DNA from: Paraescarpia echinospica
Taxonomy: Eukaryota > Annelida > Polychaeta > Sabellida > Siboglinidae
Length of the DNA stretch: 64,000 nucleotides
Assembly (NCBI GenBank): GCA_020002185.1
Contig: CM034544.1
Location: 4,648,632-4,712,631, forward strand
Direction: 5' to 3'
The notes beneath the pieces were generated by a model. The model ran no database searches, was not told the origin of the DNA, and saw only the letters and a list, made by a program, of their open reading frames with translations. The position numbers were made by a program, and so were the translations under genes. This document shows, in pieces, positions 10,691 through 23,392 of this stretch (positions are counted from its first letter, which is position 1; each line of letters begins with the position of its first letter).

Positions 10691-13600
10691 TCACAAAACA
10701 ACCAATGAAGACAACACTGGTCGCCTGTCAAAAGATGCCCACTGTCGTGGCGACATAAAAACTACCAATCTGCAAGAAATGGTATTATTAGGGTAGCCAA
10801 AACATGTCTTTTGTAACTGAATGCAGAAAATAAAAATACATCAGCACAACTGGCAAAAGCAATGAATAGGCTGTCATTAAAATGCAAACAATCACGAGAG
10901 CTGGACTGTGCCGTCAGGTTGACAGAGGCAAAGCACTGAAACTGCGCACAGAGCCAGGTCACATGACAGTTTTACTGTTGCATCATGGTACGAGGTGAGG
11001 AACAGGGTAGTGTACCACACCTATATGTTGATGCCTCGAGTGAGAAGTCTACAGTTGTCATGTTCGAAAAATTACCTCTTCACATATTTCCATAACTCAT
11101 CGTAGCATGAGATGACAGGTGACAGATTGTGACACGGAATGACACATTTCAAGGACAAGATGACAGATTGTGACACGGAATGATGCATCGCAACCATGAG
11201 ATGGATGAGAGTTGAGAGATCGTGACACGGAATGACACATTTCAAGGACAAGATGACAGTTGACAGATTGTGACACGGAATGACACATCACATGGAGGGA
11301 GATGACAATAGACAGATCATGACACATTGCAAGAACATTCAACACACAAAAAGTTGTGTGTCCAGTCAACGATGGCCGTGTCAATGGATGACCGTGGTCA
11401 GTTTGTTGCTGGACAGGTCAATGTTGCACCTTGTTACAAAACAACCAATGACGACAACACTGGTCGCCTGTCAAAAGATGTCCACTGTCGTGGTGACATA
11501 AAAACTACCAAACTGCAAGAAATGGTATTATTAGGGTAGCCAAAACATGTCTTTTGTAACTGAATGCAGAAAATAAAAATACATCAGCACAACTGGCAAA
11601 AGCAATGAATAGGCTGTCATTAAAATGCAAACAATCACGAGAGCTGGACTGTGCCGTCAGGTTGACAGAGGCAAAGCACTGAAACTGCGCACAGAGCCAG
11701 GTCACATGACAGTTTTACTGTTGCATCATGGTACGAGGTGAGGAACAGGGTAGTGTACCACACCTATATGTTGATGCCTCGAGTGAGAAGTCTACAGTTG
11801 TCATGTTCGAAAAATTACCTCTTCACATATTTCCATAACTCATCGTAGCATGAGATGACAGGTGACAGATTGTGACACGGAATGACACATTTCAAGGACA
11901 AGATGACAGATTGTGACACGGAATGATGCATCGCAACCATGAGATGGATGAGAGTTGAGAGATCGTGACACGGAATGACACATTTCAAGGACAAGATGAC
12001 AGTTGACAGATTGTGACACGGAATGACACATCACATGGAGGGAGATGACAATAGACAGATCATGACACATCGCAAGAACATTCAACACACAAAAAGTTGT
12101 GTGTCCAGTCAACGATGGCCGTGTCAATGGATGACCGTGGTCAGTTTGTTGCTGGACAGGTCAATGTTGCACCTTGTTACAAAACAACCAATGACGACAA
12201 CACTGGTCGCCTGTCAAAAGATGCCCACTGTCGTGGTGACATAAAAACTACCAAACTGCAAGAAATGGTACTATCAGGGTAGCCAAAACATGTCTTTTGT
12301 AACTGAATGCAGAAAATAAAAATACATCAGCACAACTGGCAAAAGCAATGAATAGGCTGTCATTAAAATGCAAACAATCACGAGAGCTGGACTGTGCCGT
12401 CAGGTTGACAGAGGCAAAGCACTGAAACTGCGCACAGAGCCAGGTCACATGACGGTTTTACTGTTGCATCATGGTACGAGGTGAGGAACAGGGTAGTGTA
12501 CCACACCTATATGTTGATGCCTCGAGTGAGAAGTCTACAGTTGTCATGTTCGAAAAATTACCTCTTCACATATTTCCATAACTCATCGTAGCATGAGGTG
12601 ACAGGTGACAGATTGTGACACGGAATGACACATTTCAAGGACAAGATGACAGATTGTGACACGGAATGATGCATCGCAAACCATTAGATGGATGAGAGTT
12701 GAGAGATTGTGACACGGAATGACACATTTCAAGGACAAGATGACAGTTGACAGATTGTGACACGGAATGACACATCACATGGAGGGAGATGACAATAGAC
12801 AGATCATGACACATTGCAAGGACAGTCAACACACAAAAAGGTGTGTGTCCAGTCAATGATGGCCGTGTCAATGGATGACCGTGGTCAGTTTGTTGCACCT
12901 GGTTACAAAACAACCAATGACGACAACACTGGTCGCCTGTCAAAATAAAAATACATCAGCGTAATGGGTAAATGCAATGAATAGGCTGTCATTAAAATGC
13001 AATCAATCACGAGAGCTGGACTGTGCCGTCAGGTTGACAGAGGCAAATCACTGAAACTGCGCACAGAGCCAGGTCATGTGACGGTTTTACTGTTGCATCA
13101 TGGTACGAGGTGAGGAACAGGGTAGTGTGCCACACCTATATGTTGATGCCTCGAGTGAGAAGTCTACAGTTGTCATGTTCGAAAAATTACCTCTTCACAT
13201 ATTTCCATAACTCATCGTAGCATGAGATGACAGGTGACAGATTGTGACATGGAATGATACATCGCAACCATGAGAGTTGAGAGATTGTGACATGGAATGA
13301 CACATCACATGGAGGGAGATGACAATAGACAGATCATGACACATCGCAAGGACATTCAACACACAAAAAGTTGTGTGTCCAGTCAACGATGGCTGTGTCA
13401 ATGGATGACCGTGGTCAGTTTGTTGCTGGACAGGTCAATGTTGCACCTTGTTACAAAACAACCAATGACGACAACACTGGTCGCCTGTCAAAAGATGCCC
13501 ACTGTCGTGGTGACATAAAAACTACCAAACTGCAAGAAATGGTACTATCAGGGTAGCCAAAACATGTCTTTTGTAACTGAATGCAGAAAATAAAAATACA

Positions 13601-14720
13601 TCAGCACAACTGGCAAAAGCAATGAATAGGCTGTCATTAAAATGCAAACAATCACGAGAGCTGGACTGTGCAGTCAGGTTGACAGAGGCAAAGCACTGAA
13701 ACTGCGCACAGAGCCAGGTCACATGACGGTTTTACTGTTGCATCATGGTACGAGGTGAGGAACAGGGTAGTGTACCACACCTATATGTTGATGCCTCGAG
13801 TGAGAAGTCTACAGTTGTCATGTTCGAAAATTACCTCATTTCACATATTTCCATAACTCATCGTAGCATGAGATGACAGGTGACAGATTGTGACACGGAA
13901 TGATGCATCGCAACCATGAGATGGATGAGAGTTGAGAGATTGTGACACGGAATGACACATTTCAAGGACAAGATGACAGATTGTGACACGGAATGATGCA
14001 TCGCAACCATGAGAGTTGAGAGATTGTGACATGGAATGACACATTTCAAGGACAAGATGACAGATTGTGACACGGAATGATGCATCGCAACCATGAGATG
14101 GATGAGAGTTGAGAGATTGTGACACGGAATGACACATTTCAAGGACAAGATGACAGATTGTGACACGGAATGATGCATCGCAACCATGAGATGGATGAGA
14201 GTTGAGAGATTGTGACACGGAATGACACATTTCAAGGACAAGATGACAGATTGTGACACGGAATGATGCATCGCAACCATGAGATGGATGAGAGTTGAGA
14301 GATTGTGACACGGAATGACACATTTCAAGGACAAGATGACAGATTGTGACACGGAATGATGCATCGCAACCATGAGATGGATGAGAGTTGAGAGATTGTG
14401 ACACGGAATGACACATTTCAAGGACAAGATGACAGATTGTGACACGGAATGATGCATCGCAACCATGAGATGGATGAGAGTTGAGAGATTGTGACACGGA
14501 ATGACACATTTCAAGGACAAGATAACAATAGACAGATCATGACACATCGCAAAGGACAATCAACACAAAAAAAGTTGTGTGTCCGATCAACGATGGCCGT
14601 GTCAATGGATGACAGTGGTCAGTTTGTTGCTGGACAGGTCAATGTTGCACCTTGTTACAAAACAACCAATGATGACAACACTGGTCGCCTGTCAAAAGAT
14701 GCCCGTTGTCTTTAATGGTA
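10690..14720. repeat. 743-bp satellite array, about five units with internal deletions
   Basis: Successive units repeat at exactly 743 bp (for example AAACTACCA blocks near 11,503 and 12,246), with a shortened unit around 12.6-13.3 kb. Each unit contains TGACA-rich subrepeats, a CACACAAAAAGTTGTGTGT palindrome and a long conserved segment containing CACGAGAGCTGGACTGTGCC. Several frames stay open across units only because the units are alike; none resembles a protein. Confidence 0.9.
13878..14520. repeat. Nested 93-bp tandem array (~7 copies)
   Basis: Within the last 743-bp unit a 93-bp segment (starting GATGACAGATTGTGACACGG) is amplified about seven times. Because 93 is 31 codons, two minus-strand frames remain open for over 220 codons with a strict 31-residue period. 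These are repeat translations, not genes. Confidence 0.9.
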
Positions 14721-14914
14721 AAAAAACTAGCATAGATTTTTGACAGACACATCAAACGTCTACACAGATTTTTAGAGTAGGAACAGTTTCGATACTATGA
14801 AAGTAATGTTTTTTTCCACAAAGTAGACAAAATTAATGAGGTTACAAAACACTCGGTTATCATACTGTGCAATTGCGTGGTAGTAATACAACATGGATAC
14901 AAACAATGCGGTAC

Positions 14915-15184
14915 GGAGCCAGATGTTGCAGCAAGAGTGGATAGGGCATCATTCCTGGTACTAAAAAACGTCTGGAATTTCTGGATTTTTAACACCAATG
15001 TAAATTCAGTTTTGTTGTACAGCTCTGAAACATGGAAAACGACAAAAACATTACGTAAAATCCATGCTTTCCTTAGCCAATGTCTGCAAAGTATTCTAAG
15101 CAAAAAACGGCAAAATCAGAAACGAGGAGCTGTGGGAATGGACTAGACAAGAACCCGACGCCAAGCAGATCCTGGAGAGAAAAT
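14915..15184 (+). pseudogene. LINE ORF2 C-terminal fragment, left half (split by CR1 insertion)
   Basis: The + frame reads FNTNVNSVLLYSSETWKTTK and then NEELWEWTRQEPDAKQILER, the familiar C-terminal region of a non-LTR reverse transcriptase distinct from CR1. Translation stops matching at ~15,184, where the CR1 tail begins. The continuation WGWIGHTL is found at ~18,360-18,388, beyond the CR1. The 5' part is missing and frameshifts are present. Confidence 0.7.
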
Positions 15185-18100
15185 TTAACAAGATTTAATA
15201 AGATTGCCATCCAGAGAATTAACTCTAGATGGCAGGTGGACAAGGAAGCCCTTTGGCTTATCGAGAGTCCAACCCTTTTATCTACATATATCCAGCCCTT
15301 CTGAGGTATGTGTCGATTTTATTTTTAAACATATTCACACTACTAGCACCCACACAATCATCAGATAATCTGTTCCATTCATTCACAGTCCTTTGTGAAA
15401 ATGAGAACTTTCTCACGTCTAATCTACACTGCTCCTTTACTAATGTAACTTCATGTCCTCTAGTCTTTCTATCTTTCTTAACTGAAAAAAAACATATTTC
15501 TATCAATATTTTCATAACCATTCAATATTTTAAACACTTCTATCTGATCTCCTCTCAATCTCCTGGTCTCTAGTGTTGTTAAAACACATTCTTTTAGGCG
15601 TTTTTCATAAGTAAGATCCCTCAGTTTTGGTATCATTTTAGTCGCTCTCCTCTGTACTCTTTCTAGCATATCTATGTCCTTCTTGCGGTATGGCCTCCAC
15701 GCTTGTATACAATATTCTAAATGAGGCCTAACTATTGTTTTGTACAGCGGTATTATTAGTTCTTTTTCTTTATATGCTATATTTCGCCTAATCAATCCAA
15801 GGATTTTATTTCCCTTTGAAGCTGCAATTCCACACTGCTCTGAAACCTTCATGTCAGCACTAATTGTCAGCCCTAAGTCTTTTTCTTTTACAGTAGTACT
15901 TAGTACAGTTCCCCCATTGTATATTCTACATATTCGTTCCCATGTCCTGTGTGGAGGCATTTACATTTCCCAAAATTGAACAACATTTGCCACTTTTCAC
16001 ACCATTTGATCAACCTGTCAAGATCATCTTGTAAATGCTGTCTATCTCCATCACTTTTAATCCTTCTAAACACTTTTGTATCATCTGCAAATTTCAACAC
16101 CTTTGCTAGCTATATCATCGCCCAAATCGTTTATATATATATTATTAAGAATAATATAGGTCCCAGTACTGATCCCTGTAGAACCCCACTCAAAACTGAT
16201 TTCCAGTTTGAAGCCTCCCCATCAACAACTACCCGTTGTCTTCTGTCAATCAGCCATTTTTCTATCCAGTTAATTATACCATTTCCTATGCCATGGGCTT
16301 TAGTTTAAGCAGTAATCTCTGATGTGGCACTTTGTCGAAAGCTTTTTGAAAATCTAAGTAGATGATATCTACTGGTGATCCATCATCTACCCACTTAGTG
16401 ATATCTTCCAAAAAACATAACATATTTGTTAAGCATGACCTTGCTTTTAGAAACCCATGTTGAGATGGGTTTATCAAGTTATGTTTAACAAGAAAATCCA
16501 CCATGTGATCTTTAATTAGTCTTTCTAATAATTTACAAATCACCGATGTTAAACTAACTGGTCTATAATTATTTGACTTGTTTCTCGAACCTTTTTTAAA
16601 TAACGGTATAATGTTTGCTTTTTTCCATTCTAAAGGAACCACTCCCTCTTCTAATGACAAGTTGAAAACTGTTGCAAGCGGTATGCTAATTTGTTCTACA
16701 ATTTCCACTAGTAGTTTGGGTGGAATACCATCCACTCCAGATGATTTATTTTCCTTCATAGCCCTAATTTTCTTAGCCTGATTCTGCTCCCTTGAACTTA
16801 GCCTCTGGTACTGGCAGTGAACTAGTGTCTTCTCTGGTAAACACTGAACTAAAATACTCATTTAGGTCTTCTGCCATTAAGAATCCTTCTGATATTATAT
16901 TTCCAGCACTATCTTCTAGAGGACCGACCTTATCCTGAACTTTCTGTTTGCTTCGAACATACGCATAAAAACTCTTGCTGTCATGTTTTATATTACAAGC
17001 TAATTTATGTTCATAGCTTCTCTTTGAATTTCTAATTTCAGCTGTAGCTTGGTTTAGTGCTTCTTTATAAATGTTGTAGTCTTCGTCATTTCCAGTACGT
17101 CTATATGACTTCCACATCATTTGTTTATACTTAATTTTTCTAATGGCTTTTTTCGATAAGTATTTCTTTCTGGTCCGTTTCCCTTGTTTTTTGAAGGGAA
17201 CAAATTTATCTACGATGCACTCTATTTCATTCTTTAAGATATAATATGTTGCTGTCTTATTCTTCAGTGTATTATTCCAGTCTATCTTCGCTAAATATTT
17301 CCTCATTTCCTTATATTTTCCTTTGTGGAAATTTCTCCAGTACTGCTTTTTACTATTCCTTTCTGATTTTACTTTGATGGTAAAATGTATCTGGTTGTGA
17401 TCACTATTCCCCAGTGCCTCACATACCATGACATTGTCAACTAATTCATTCTGTGAGGACAAAACTATGTCTAACACATTCTCTCCCCTGGATGGTTCTA
17501 GCACATGTTGAGAAAGGAAACTATCTTGTACTAAAACTAAAAACTTGTGGTCCTCACTACCCATACTCTGTAGAGATTTCCATTTTATATGCCCATGGTT
17601 AAAATCCCCCATAATAACAGTCCCGTTTGCTCACTTCCCTTATAGCGTTTTGTATTTTTTCATTCTCTTCTATGCTTATGTTTGGACTTCGATAAACTAA
17701 TCCAACCGTTAACGTTGAGTTTCCTGTAACTATGTTACACCAAACAGCTTCTTCGCAATCTGCTTCTGTCTAATTTTATTTCATAAGCCTGGATAGATTC
17801 TTTAATATATAAAATAACTCCACCTCCCCTTCTTCCTATTCTATCTTTCCTAAACATTACATATCCTGTCAGTCCCAATTCGGCATCTGATATATCGGTG
17901 GTTGCCCATGATTCGGTTATACCTATTATGTGAGGGTCAATATCTTCTACCATAATGTTTAGTTCATTTCTTTTGTTTACTATACTCCTTGCATTTAAAC
18001 AAACACATTTATACCCAGCTTCAGAACAGTTTTCCAGACTGTTCTTTGCTGAATTATTTTTGCTGCCTTTATCTATGCCTCCAGTTTCAGGCTTCTCTGC

Positions 18101-18358
18101 AAGTCCCCCCTGCGAATTTAGTTTAAATAGATGCAACCTGTCCCACTGTCAACAGATCGCAGCAGATTCTCTGAGAATACTGCTGCCCCCTTTCCACTTA
18201 GATGGAGGCCATCTCTCATGTACATATCTTCTCTCCCAACAAAGTACCCCCATAAATCTATGAATCCCACGCCCTCTTCCTCACACATCTGCTCAACTAG
18301 TGCGTTGATCGCCATCCTCTTACAGTTTCTGTATATTGCCCCCTTCCTCCCATTACTG
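15185..18358 (-). mobile_element. CR1-type LINE, 5'-truncated in ORF1, nested insertion
   Basis: On the minus strand, in order: the end of ORF1 with an SGNH/esterase-like segment (GFIDLWGYF, then RDGLHLSGKG) at 18,118-18,355; the ORF2 endonuclease start (LNARSIVNKRNELNIMVED, later ITESW) at 17,735-18,030; endonuclease end and linker (MGDFNHGHIKW) at 16,773-17,612; RT palm (NYRPVSLTSVICKLLERL, YLDFQKAFDKVPH) at 16,286-16,861; FADDTK at ~16,095; thumb at 15,478-15,960. It ends in TTAAATCTTGTTAAAT-like repeats at ~15,185. Several frameshifts inactivate it. The 5' end is fixed near 18,358 because the interrupted LINE resumes there. Confidence 0.85.
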
Positions 18359-18390
18359 GCAAAATGGGGTTGGATTGGACACACACTGTA
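18359..18390 (+). pseudogene. LINE C-terminal fragment, right half
   Basis: AAATGGGGTTGGATTGGACA encodes KWGWIGHTL, which continues the frame broken at ~15,184 (…QILER / WGWIGHTL). It ends about 13 bases from the TCTP stop on the other strand. Confidence 0.6.
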
Positions 18391-18402
18391 AGTAATACAA
18401 AG

Positions 18403-21400
18403 TCAACTTACGCATTTCTCTTCGTCCAGTCCATGCTTGAAGAAGAAGAGGTACGGCGTCTCACCGTCCCATTTCATCAGCACCAACATGCCGTCTGGGT
18501 TCATGCTCTCTCCTACAACCACAGCACACACACTACAAATATGTCCCCCATACACATCACGGGCCGGTTAAGAATGTTTTTAACGCTACGATGATCGTCT
18601 TAGTAAATGACGTTTATTTTTTTAAATAGAACGGATACCCTCCAGACAACTCATAATTGACAACAGTTCTGATTTTGTTGCACATTTAAAAGAAGCACTA
18701 GGCACTGTTAATGCACAGTTCTGCATTATAAAACAGCAGGTCTTCATAAATAGCATACATGTTTTGGTGAATGCACGTTGATTTATACCAACCTTACTTC
18801 AACCTCTAAATTGTCTTTACAAGTTGCGTCATGGCAAAACGCAATGACATGGTTTAGACATTGTGCAAATATTACATCATTGCAGCCCTTGTACAAGTGA
18901 CATTTATGGAAACACCAATACGCCAGTGACTCAGAAATAGCCTTAAGTTGACATCAGTCGTCAGAAGTCACTAGAAAGTCATCACTGTCAGCTGGACGTA
19001 AAACTTCTTAACTAAACTTGTAATTTTGCCAACTCCGATTTTAACACCACGATTTAAAAAAGCATGCTAAGTAACCAAGCCAAAGTTAGAAAGGGTACTA
19101 TGTGATTTACGGCAAACAATATACGTAGTCAATTACAGCTCAAATGCAATCAACTATGTGACAACATATAAATATGATTACTTAGAAAGTAATTGGGAAC
19201 AGGGGATCGGTTTCATGAAGCATTCATACCATACATCATATATGAATGGCAGTTTGTAATGCTCTGAACATATTCCGCCATTGTCGCAGGTTCAAAAATT
19301 ATATTCATCATGCATAATTATGATTACCTCGGCAAAGTAACCAAATAGGCGGTTGTTTGAGCCAACTGATGGCAAATACTCAATAGGTCACCCACAGCGG
19401 TGTCATTTTAGCAGTGACAGAAACACCAGTGACTCAGATATAGCCTTAAGTTGACATCAGTGATCAGCAGTCACTAGAAAGTCATCACAGTCAACTGGAC
19501 ACGACACTGACAAAGTGTGACAAATGGGCGTGACATTGACTGGGTAGGCAAGAGGGTACTGACACTCACCGCAGAAAAACTGGTATTCTTTAAATTCTCC
19601 TAAAACACCCTTTACAAATTTCTGTACTTTTGATGTGAAGGTTTCGACCTGGTCTGGCTTATCTGTCTGCAATCGATCCTTTACCCTGCAAAACATTAGT
19701 GCCCATTGAAACAAATGGAGAAAACAAAGTTCTGTACACAAGGCCGCAGGCTCAAATCATTCTCACCAATTCATTTGCTTTAGCAACAGTGAGTTCTAAT
19801 TCAAACAAATGTGCCATGTTGAAATTATACCTTTTTATCAATTCCACTTTGGGAAACTGCTACATTCAGTACAATTCCTGTCACTATGTACATACACATT
19901 CCACTTCCATTCTTTTTGAATGCGTAATTTCCCCATCAATTTCAACTCAACATTTACCTCCACCCGTTGCGACTACTTAAATAAAAACTCCACCTTCTGT
20001 ATCTGCTTTGTCACTTTTGAGACCCTGATTAAGCCCACATTGATAAAAAATGTATGCATTCATGTTTTCTCCATGGAAAGTATAATACAATAGGTATTAA
20101 CATATTTCATGTATCTGCTACGCTTACGATCAAATTTGGTCTTTCCAGCAGCAATCTGTCAGAATCACTTTTACATTTGTGCAAGTTCTAATGGAAAATG
20201 ATGTTGTATAATTCTGGGTCTAATACAAGTGTGACTCTTGACTGGGAAGTGAGCAACAGTATTCACCTCTTCATGTATTCCTTGATGTGTGTCATGTACG
20301 ACTTTTTGTCGAGTGCGTACTCATTCAGCCGGCCATTCATCACTACATCAACCCCGCTCTGACACGCTGCATCACCACCCTCGTCACCGCCACCCTCGGC
20401 CGACGCATTACCCCCAATGAGGGCGTCGTTCACCTCGAAGGATTCTGTCCGCATCTTTCCAAACGACACACATTCTATTACTTATTCTGACATATTAGAG
20501 GGCATATAAACTACTGTATCAAAGTACAAAAAAATGAACTGCTCTCTGGTTCTAGAAATGATCCTGTCTGAGGATGTTGTGATGCCATCACTCATTGACA
20601 CAGGGGTCAACAAGATATTGACCGGTCACGCTTATCTTGCATCATTACGCTGACCACCACAGCACGGAAACACTGCAATGGCTATTAGAAGATGCTAGAT
20701 CATTGTACATGGTATGCCCTGGGTATCGAAAAAAGCATGTACACAACAAATAGTGCACCATTTATTGACAAATGCAAAAAACATTGGGCCTAGTCATTAT
20801 TAGTCTGTGTGCTCATGGCAGTAGCCGAAAACGGATAAATAGTCAATTTGGCCATGACACGTTGGGTTCCGCACACCCCACATTCTTTGTAACAAAGCCA
20901 GTCTACTAGTTCACCTAGTTAGTAGTCGGTGCCGAATCACCGGCGAATGTTGAGAAATACATTTCCGTACGATCATACCAGGCCTGGGGTAATAGTAATA
21001 TTTAATAGTAACGAATTACAAATATTGAAATAATGGTAATAGGTAGAGCAAAAACTCAATGTAATAGCAATTGACCTATTACTTTTATATTACTACTGAA
21101 CATTTAAGTCAAAATTCAACTACATAACAATTATTCCATTTGATTAGGTTGTAGATTCCACTAGTTTCTCCAGGTTATATGGTTGCCCCCCCCCCTTGTC
21201 AACTACAGCATGGCCCTGGTGAAGTTTTACCCTGGAGTTTTATGAGCATTTACACAGCAAGAGACAGTGGTACAGTGTGACTGCTGTATGGGATTAAACT
21301 GGGCTTTCACTGCTTTGAAGCCAGTTCTGCCAAGTTGCCAACTACCCTTTTCGAGTAAGCCTGTGGGTTTAGTGACTGCCTCCATGGTGCACACAAATCA

Positions 21401-22343
21401 GCCTAAACTACAGTGGATGTGAAAAACATCCTGATGTATTTGTACTTCATTACCCGCAAACCATACTGATGATAATAATTATGCCTTAATTAATCGAGCT
21501 ACTTTTTAACAGAAACAATGCCAATATTAGTACCACACGCGCCCGTATATATTAACGATATATTATATCGCGCACGAACATGCGTACAGTAATGATGGCG
21601 CCACTGTACAAAATTTCTGTGACGCTCGACACAATATCAATTTTACGGGAACCGCGGAGCATCGGATAGTCGCTGCCGTCGAGTTTTAGTTGAGTTTGTT
21701 TTGCGAAATTTGATCGTTGTAGGAATGTAAAATAATTTTGTTTGCAACGTAAGATGTATGTAAGATATGTGAGAAGTTTGGCGACTGTAGATGGTCGTTT
21801 TCATGGTTAGGTCAGAAAATAAAAGATCGCAAAAAATTGTCGTAATAGATTACATTGCAATGTGAATGTAATTGACCCCAGGCCTGGATCATACAACCAA
21901 TTACAGAGTAAATGTTACGAGAAGAACGGTAACGTTCTAAAATAATGATACGCATCTAGAAGCAGAATCAAACTTTTCAAAAGTCGAAGAATGTTGCTGT
22001 ATGACGTAGGTTGTGGGCGATAATATGTGACGATGGCCAAATATTAATCTACTACCAAACCAGTATTGAGGAAGATCAAAACTTAGTATTCTAACAATAT
22101 ACTAATTTAATGGATATCCCTATTAATACGGTCTACCTAATTAACTAAATAACTTACCTTTCCCTTGAGCTTGTACACAACATCATCTACAAGTTCCATC
22201 GGGAAAGTGTCGCTGAACAATTCATCACCTGCGAAACAAAAATAAAGGTTTATATCCATCCATCAATATTTCACAATTGCTTTAATACAATATATGAATG
22301 TTCAACAAAACATACTAGTAAAGATGTCCTTGTAGATAATCAT
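18403..22343 (-). CDS. TPT1: Translationally controlled tumor protein (TCTP)
   Basis: Five coding exons were read on the minus strand: 22343-22316, 22228-22158, 20454-20267, 19685-19570 and 18512-18403, all GT-AG with matching phases, giving 170 residues (human 172). The protein starts MIIYKDIFT and carries TCTP signature 1 ([10 protein letters not shown], exon 3) and signature 2 ([16 protein letters not shown], exon 4/5). It has the GVDVVMN and IKEYMKR blocks and the conserved C-terminal EEKC. TCTP is an abundant cytosolic calcium- and tubulin-binding protein of growth and survival control, with a Mss4-like fold. After the final Cys codon the genome reads GTAAGT; translated directly this adds Val-Ser and TGA, but it is also a perfect donor, so the stop may lie in a further exon. 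Intron 2 holds a hAT-like element; LINE debris lies 13 bases past the stop. The acceptor of exon 3 has a weak pyrimidine tract. Confidence 0.95.
18923..19500. repeat. Pair of ~75-bp direct repeats in TPT1 intron 4
   Basis: The segments at ~18,923-18,998 and ~19,425-19,500 share CAGTGACTCAGAAATAGCC-type sequence through GAAAGTCATCAC and an A/GCTGGAC end. They differ at a handful of sites and are about 502 bp apart. They may be the ends of a diverged repeat; no element boundaries were found. Confidence 0.6.
20979..21886. mobile_element. hAT-like non-autonomous transposon in TPT1 intron 2
   Basis: Inverted ends CAGGCCTGGGGT (left 20,979) and ACCCCAGGCCTG (right, ending 21,886) are flanked by a perfect 8-bp duplication GATCATAC at 20,971-20,978 and 21,887-21,894. 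CAGG...CCTG ends with an 8-bp duplication are diagnostic of the hAT superfamily. The 908-bp interior has no transposase frame, so it depends on an autonomous relative. The perfect duplication argues for a fairly young insertion. Confidence 0.85.
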
Positions 22344-22701
22344 TCTGGTATGATTTTATTAGATTCTGCCCCAGTCCAAAAGACCCCGAACAGCTACTCC
22401 GACGGCAGAATCGTTGAAAGGATCGAATTCAGAACGAGGTTGAACTTTATGACCTCAGACCAACTTTCTTTTAAAACCGGGGTTACGGAGGCTAAATTTG
22501 TACTCAAATCAACCTCCATTTGCGCATGCGTGATTCGGCGTGATCTCTTGTACATAAACAACATGGCTGATAAGGCTGGGAGGGTTTCGCTAGTGTCAAC
22601 ACAGGCTCAATTTAGAACAGTTCTTGAAGACTGAACGCCGTGGAAACGACATTTTGTTATACCAAAACTGTACACAATGCTAATCCGTTGGGTTACTTTG
22701 G
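22344..22701. promoter_or_regulatory. Candidate bidirectional promoter between TPT1 and the SPFH-like gene
   Basis: TPT1 (minus) starts at 22,343, and the earliest plausible start of the divergent SPFH-like gene is ATG 22,702. The ~360 bases between are richer in CpG (GACGGC, CCCCGAAC, TTCGGCG) than the surroundings. No TATA box or 5'-TOP start can be assigned with confidence. A frame of 94 codons on + in this interval is judged to be chance. Confidence 0.35.
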
Positions 22702-22715
22702 ATGTTGGGGAGCAG
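22702..22715 (+). CDS. Possible first coding exon of the SPFH-like gene
   Basis: ATG TTG GGG AGC AG precedes GTATGG. It ends in phase 2, which is what the exon at 23,393 requires. The five-codon exon is offered as a candidate only; the N-terminus is otherwise unresolved. Confidence 0.2.
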
Positions 22716-23392
22716 GTATGGTCAAAACAGTGACTGATTGTGCATCATGCATGTGACGTGTGTCTGGACTCTGTCTCTACTCTGTCTCTGGACTGGACTG
22801 CTGTGCTAGTGCTAGCTAAGGCCTAAGCTGGTTGTGTCGTGTGTGACTGCGTCATTCTCATGGGTGTGTCTCTGTGTCTGTGTGAGTGTGACTGGATGTG
22901 TGACAGAAAATTGAACGCAATCGGCAATAAGACTGCATAACACAAGTCACAATTGACAAAACAAGGCAGCATTAAAATACATGTTTATGATCATCTAATA
23001 ATTAAATTAGGCAAACAAGTTTCTGAATCTGATCGATTGATTTCTGACTCAGAGGGGAACTTCCATAGGTTAGGAATATAATACCCATTTAAGCCAAATC
23101 GACAAATTTACATTCAAAATGCCATGTACTGTTAATTAATTGTTTGGATCACATTTCTTTTTGTTCTTTGTGGTAAGTTGGACATACTGTACCACACTCT
23201 TCTTCTTCCATTAACGACCGTCGGTCAAGCAGTTGACCATTATTGTCATAAGGATATACCACACAATACACACGCAAAATGGTTAGTGTTTTAGGTAATT
23301 ATCATGCTTCATAGGCATTCAAAATAGCAACAAAGTTGGTATAAGGATCTATGTCACAGCTATTCCATTGCTAAGGCTACCACTGGGTATAG

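Noticed and set aside
13841..14559. Two overlapping 222-233-codon minus-strand frames
   Set aside because: They translate the 93-bp array with a strict 31-residue period in two frames at once; no protein similarity.
22350..22634. 94-codon + frame between TPT1 and the SPFH-like gene
   Set aside because: Overlaps the TPT1 upstream region, has no recognisable domain, and does not join in phase to the next exon.
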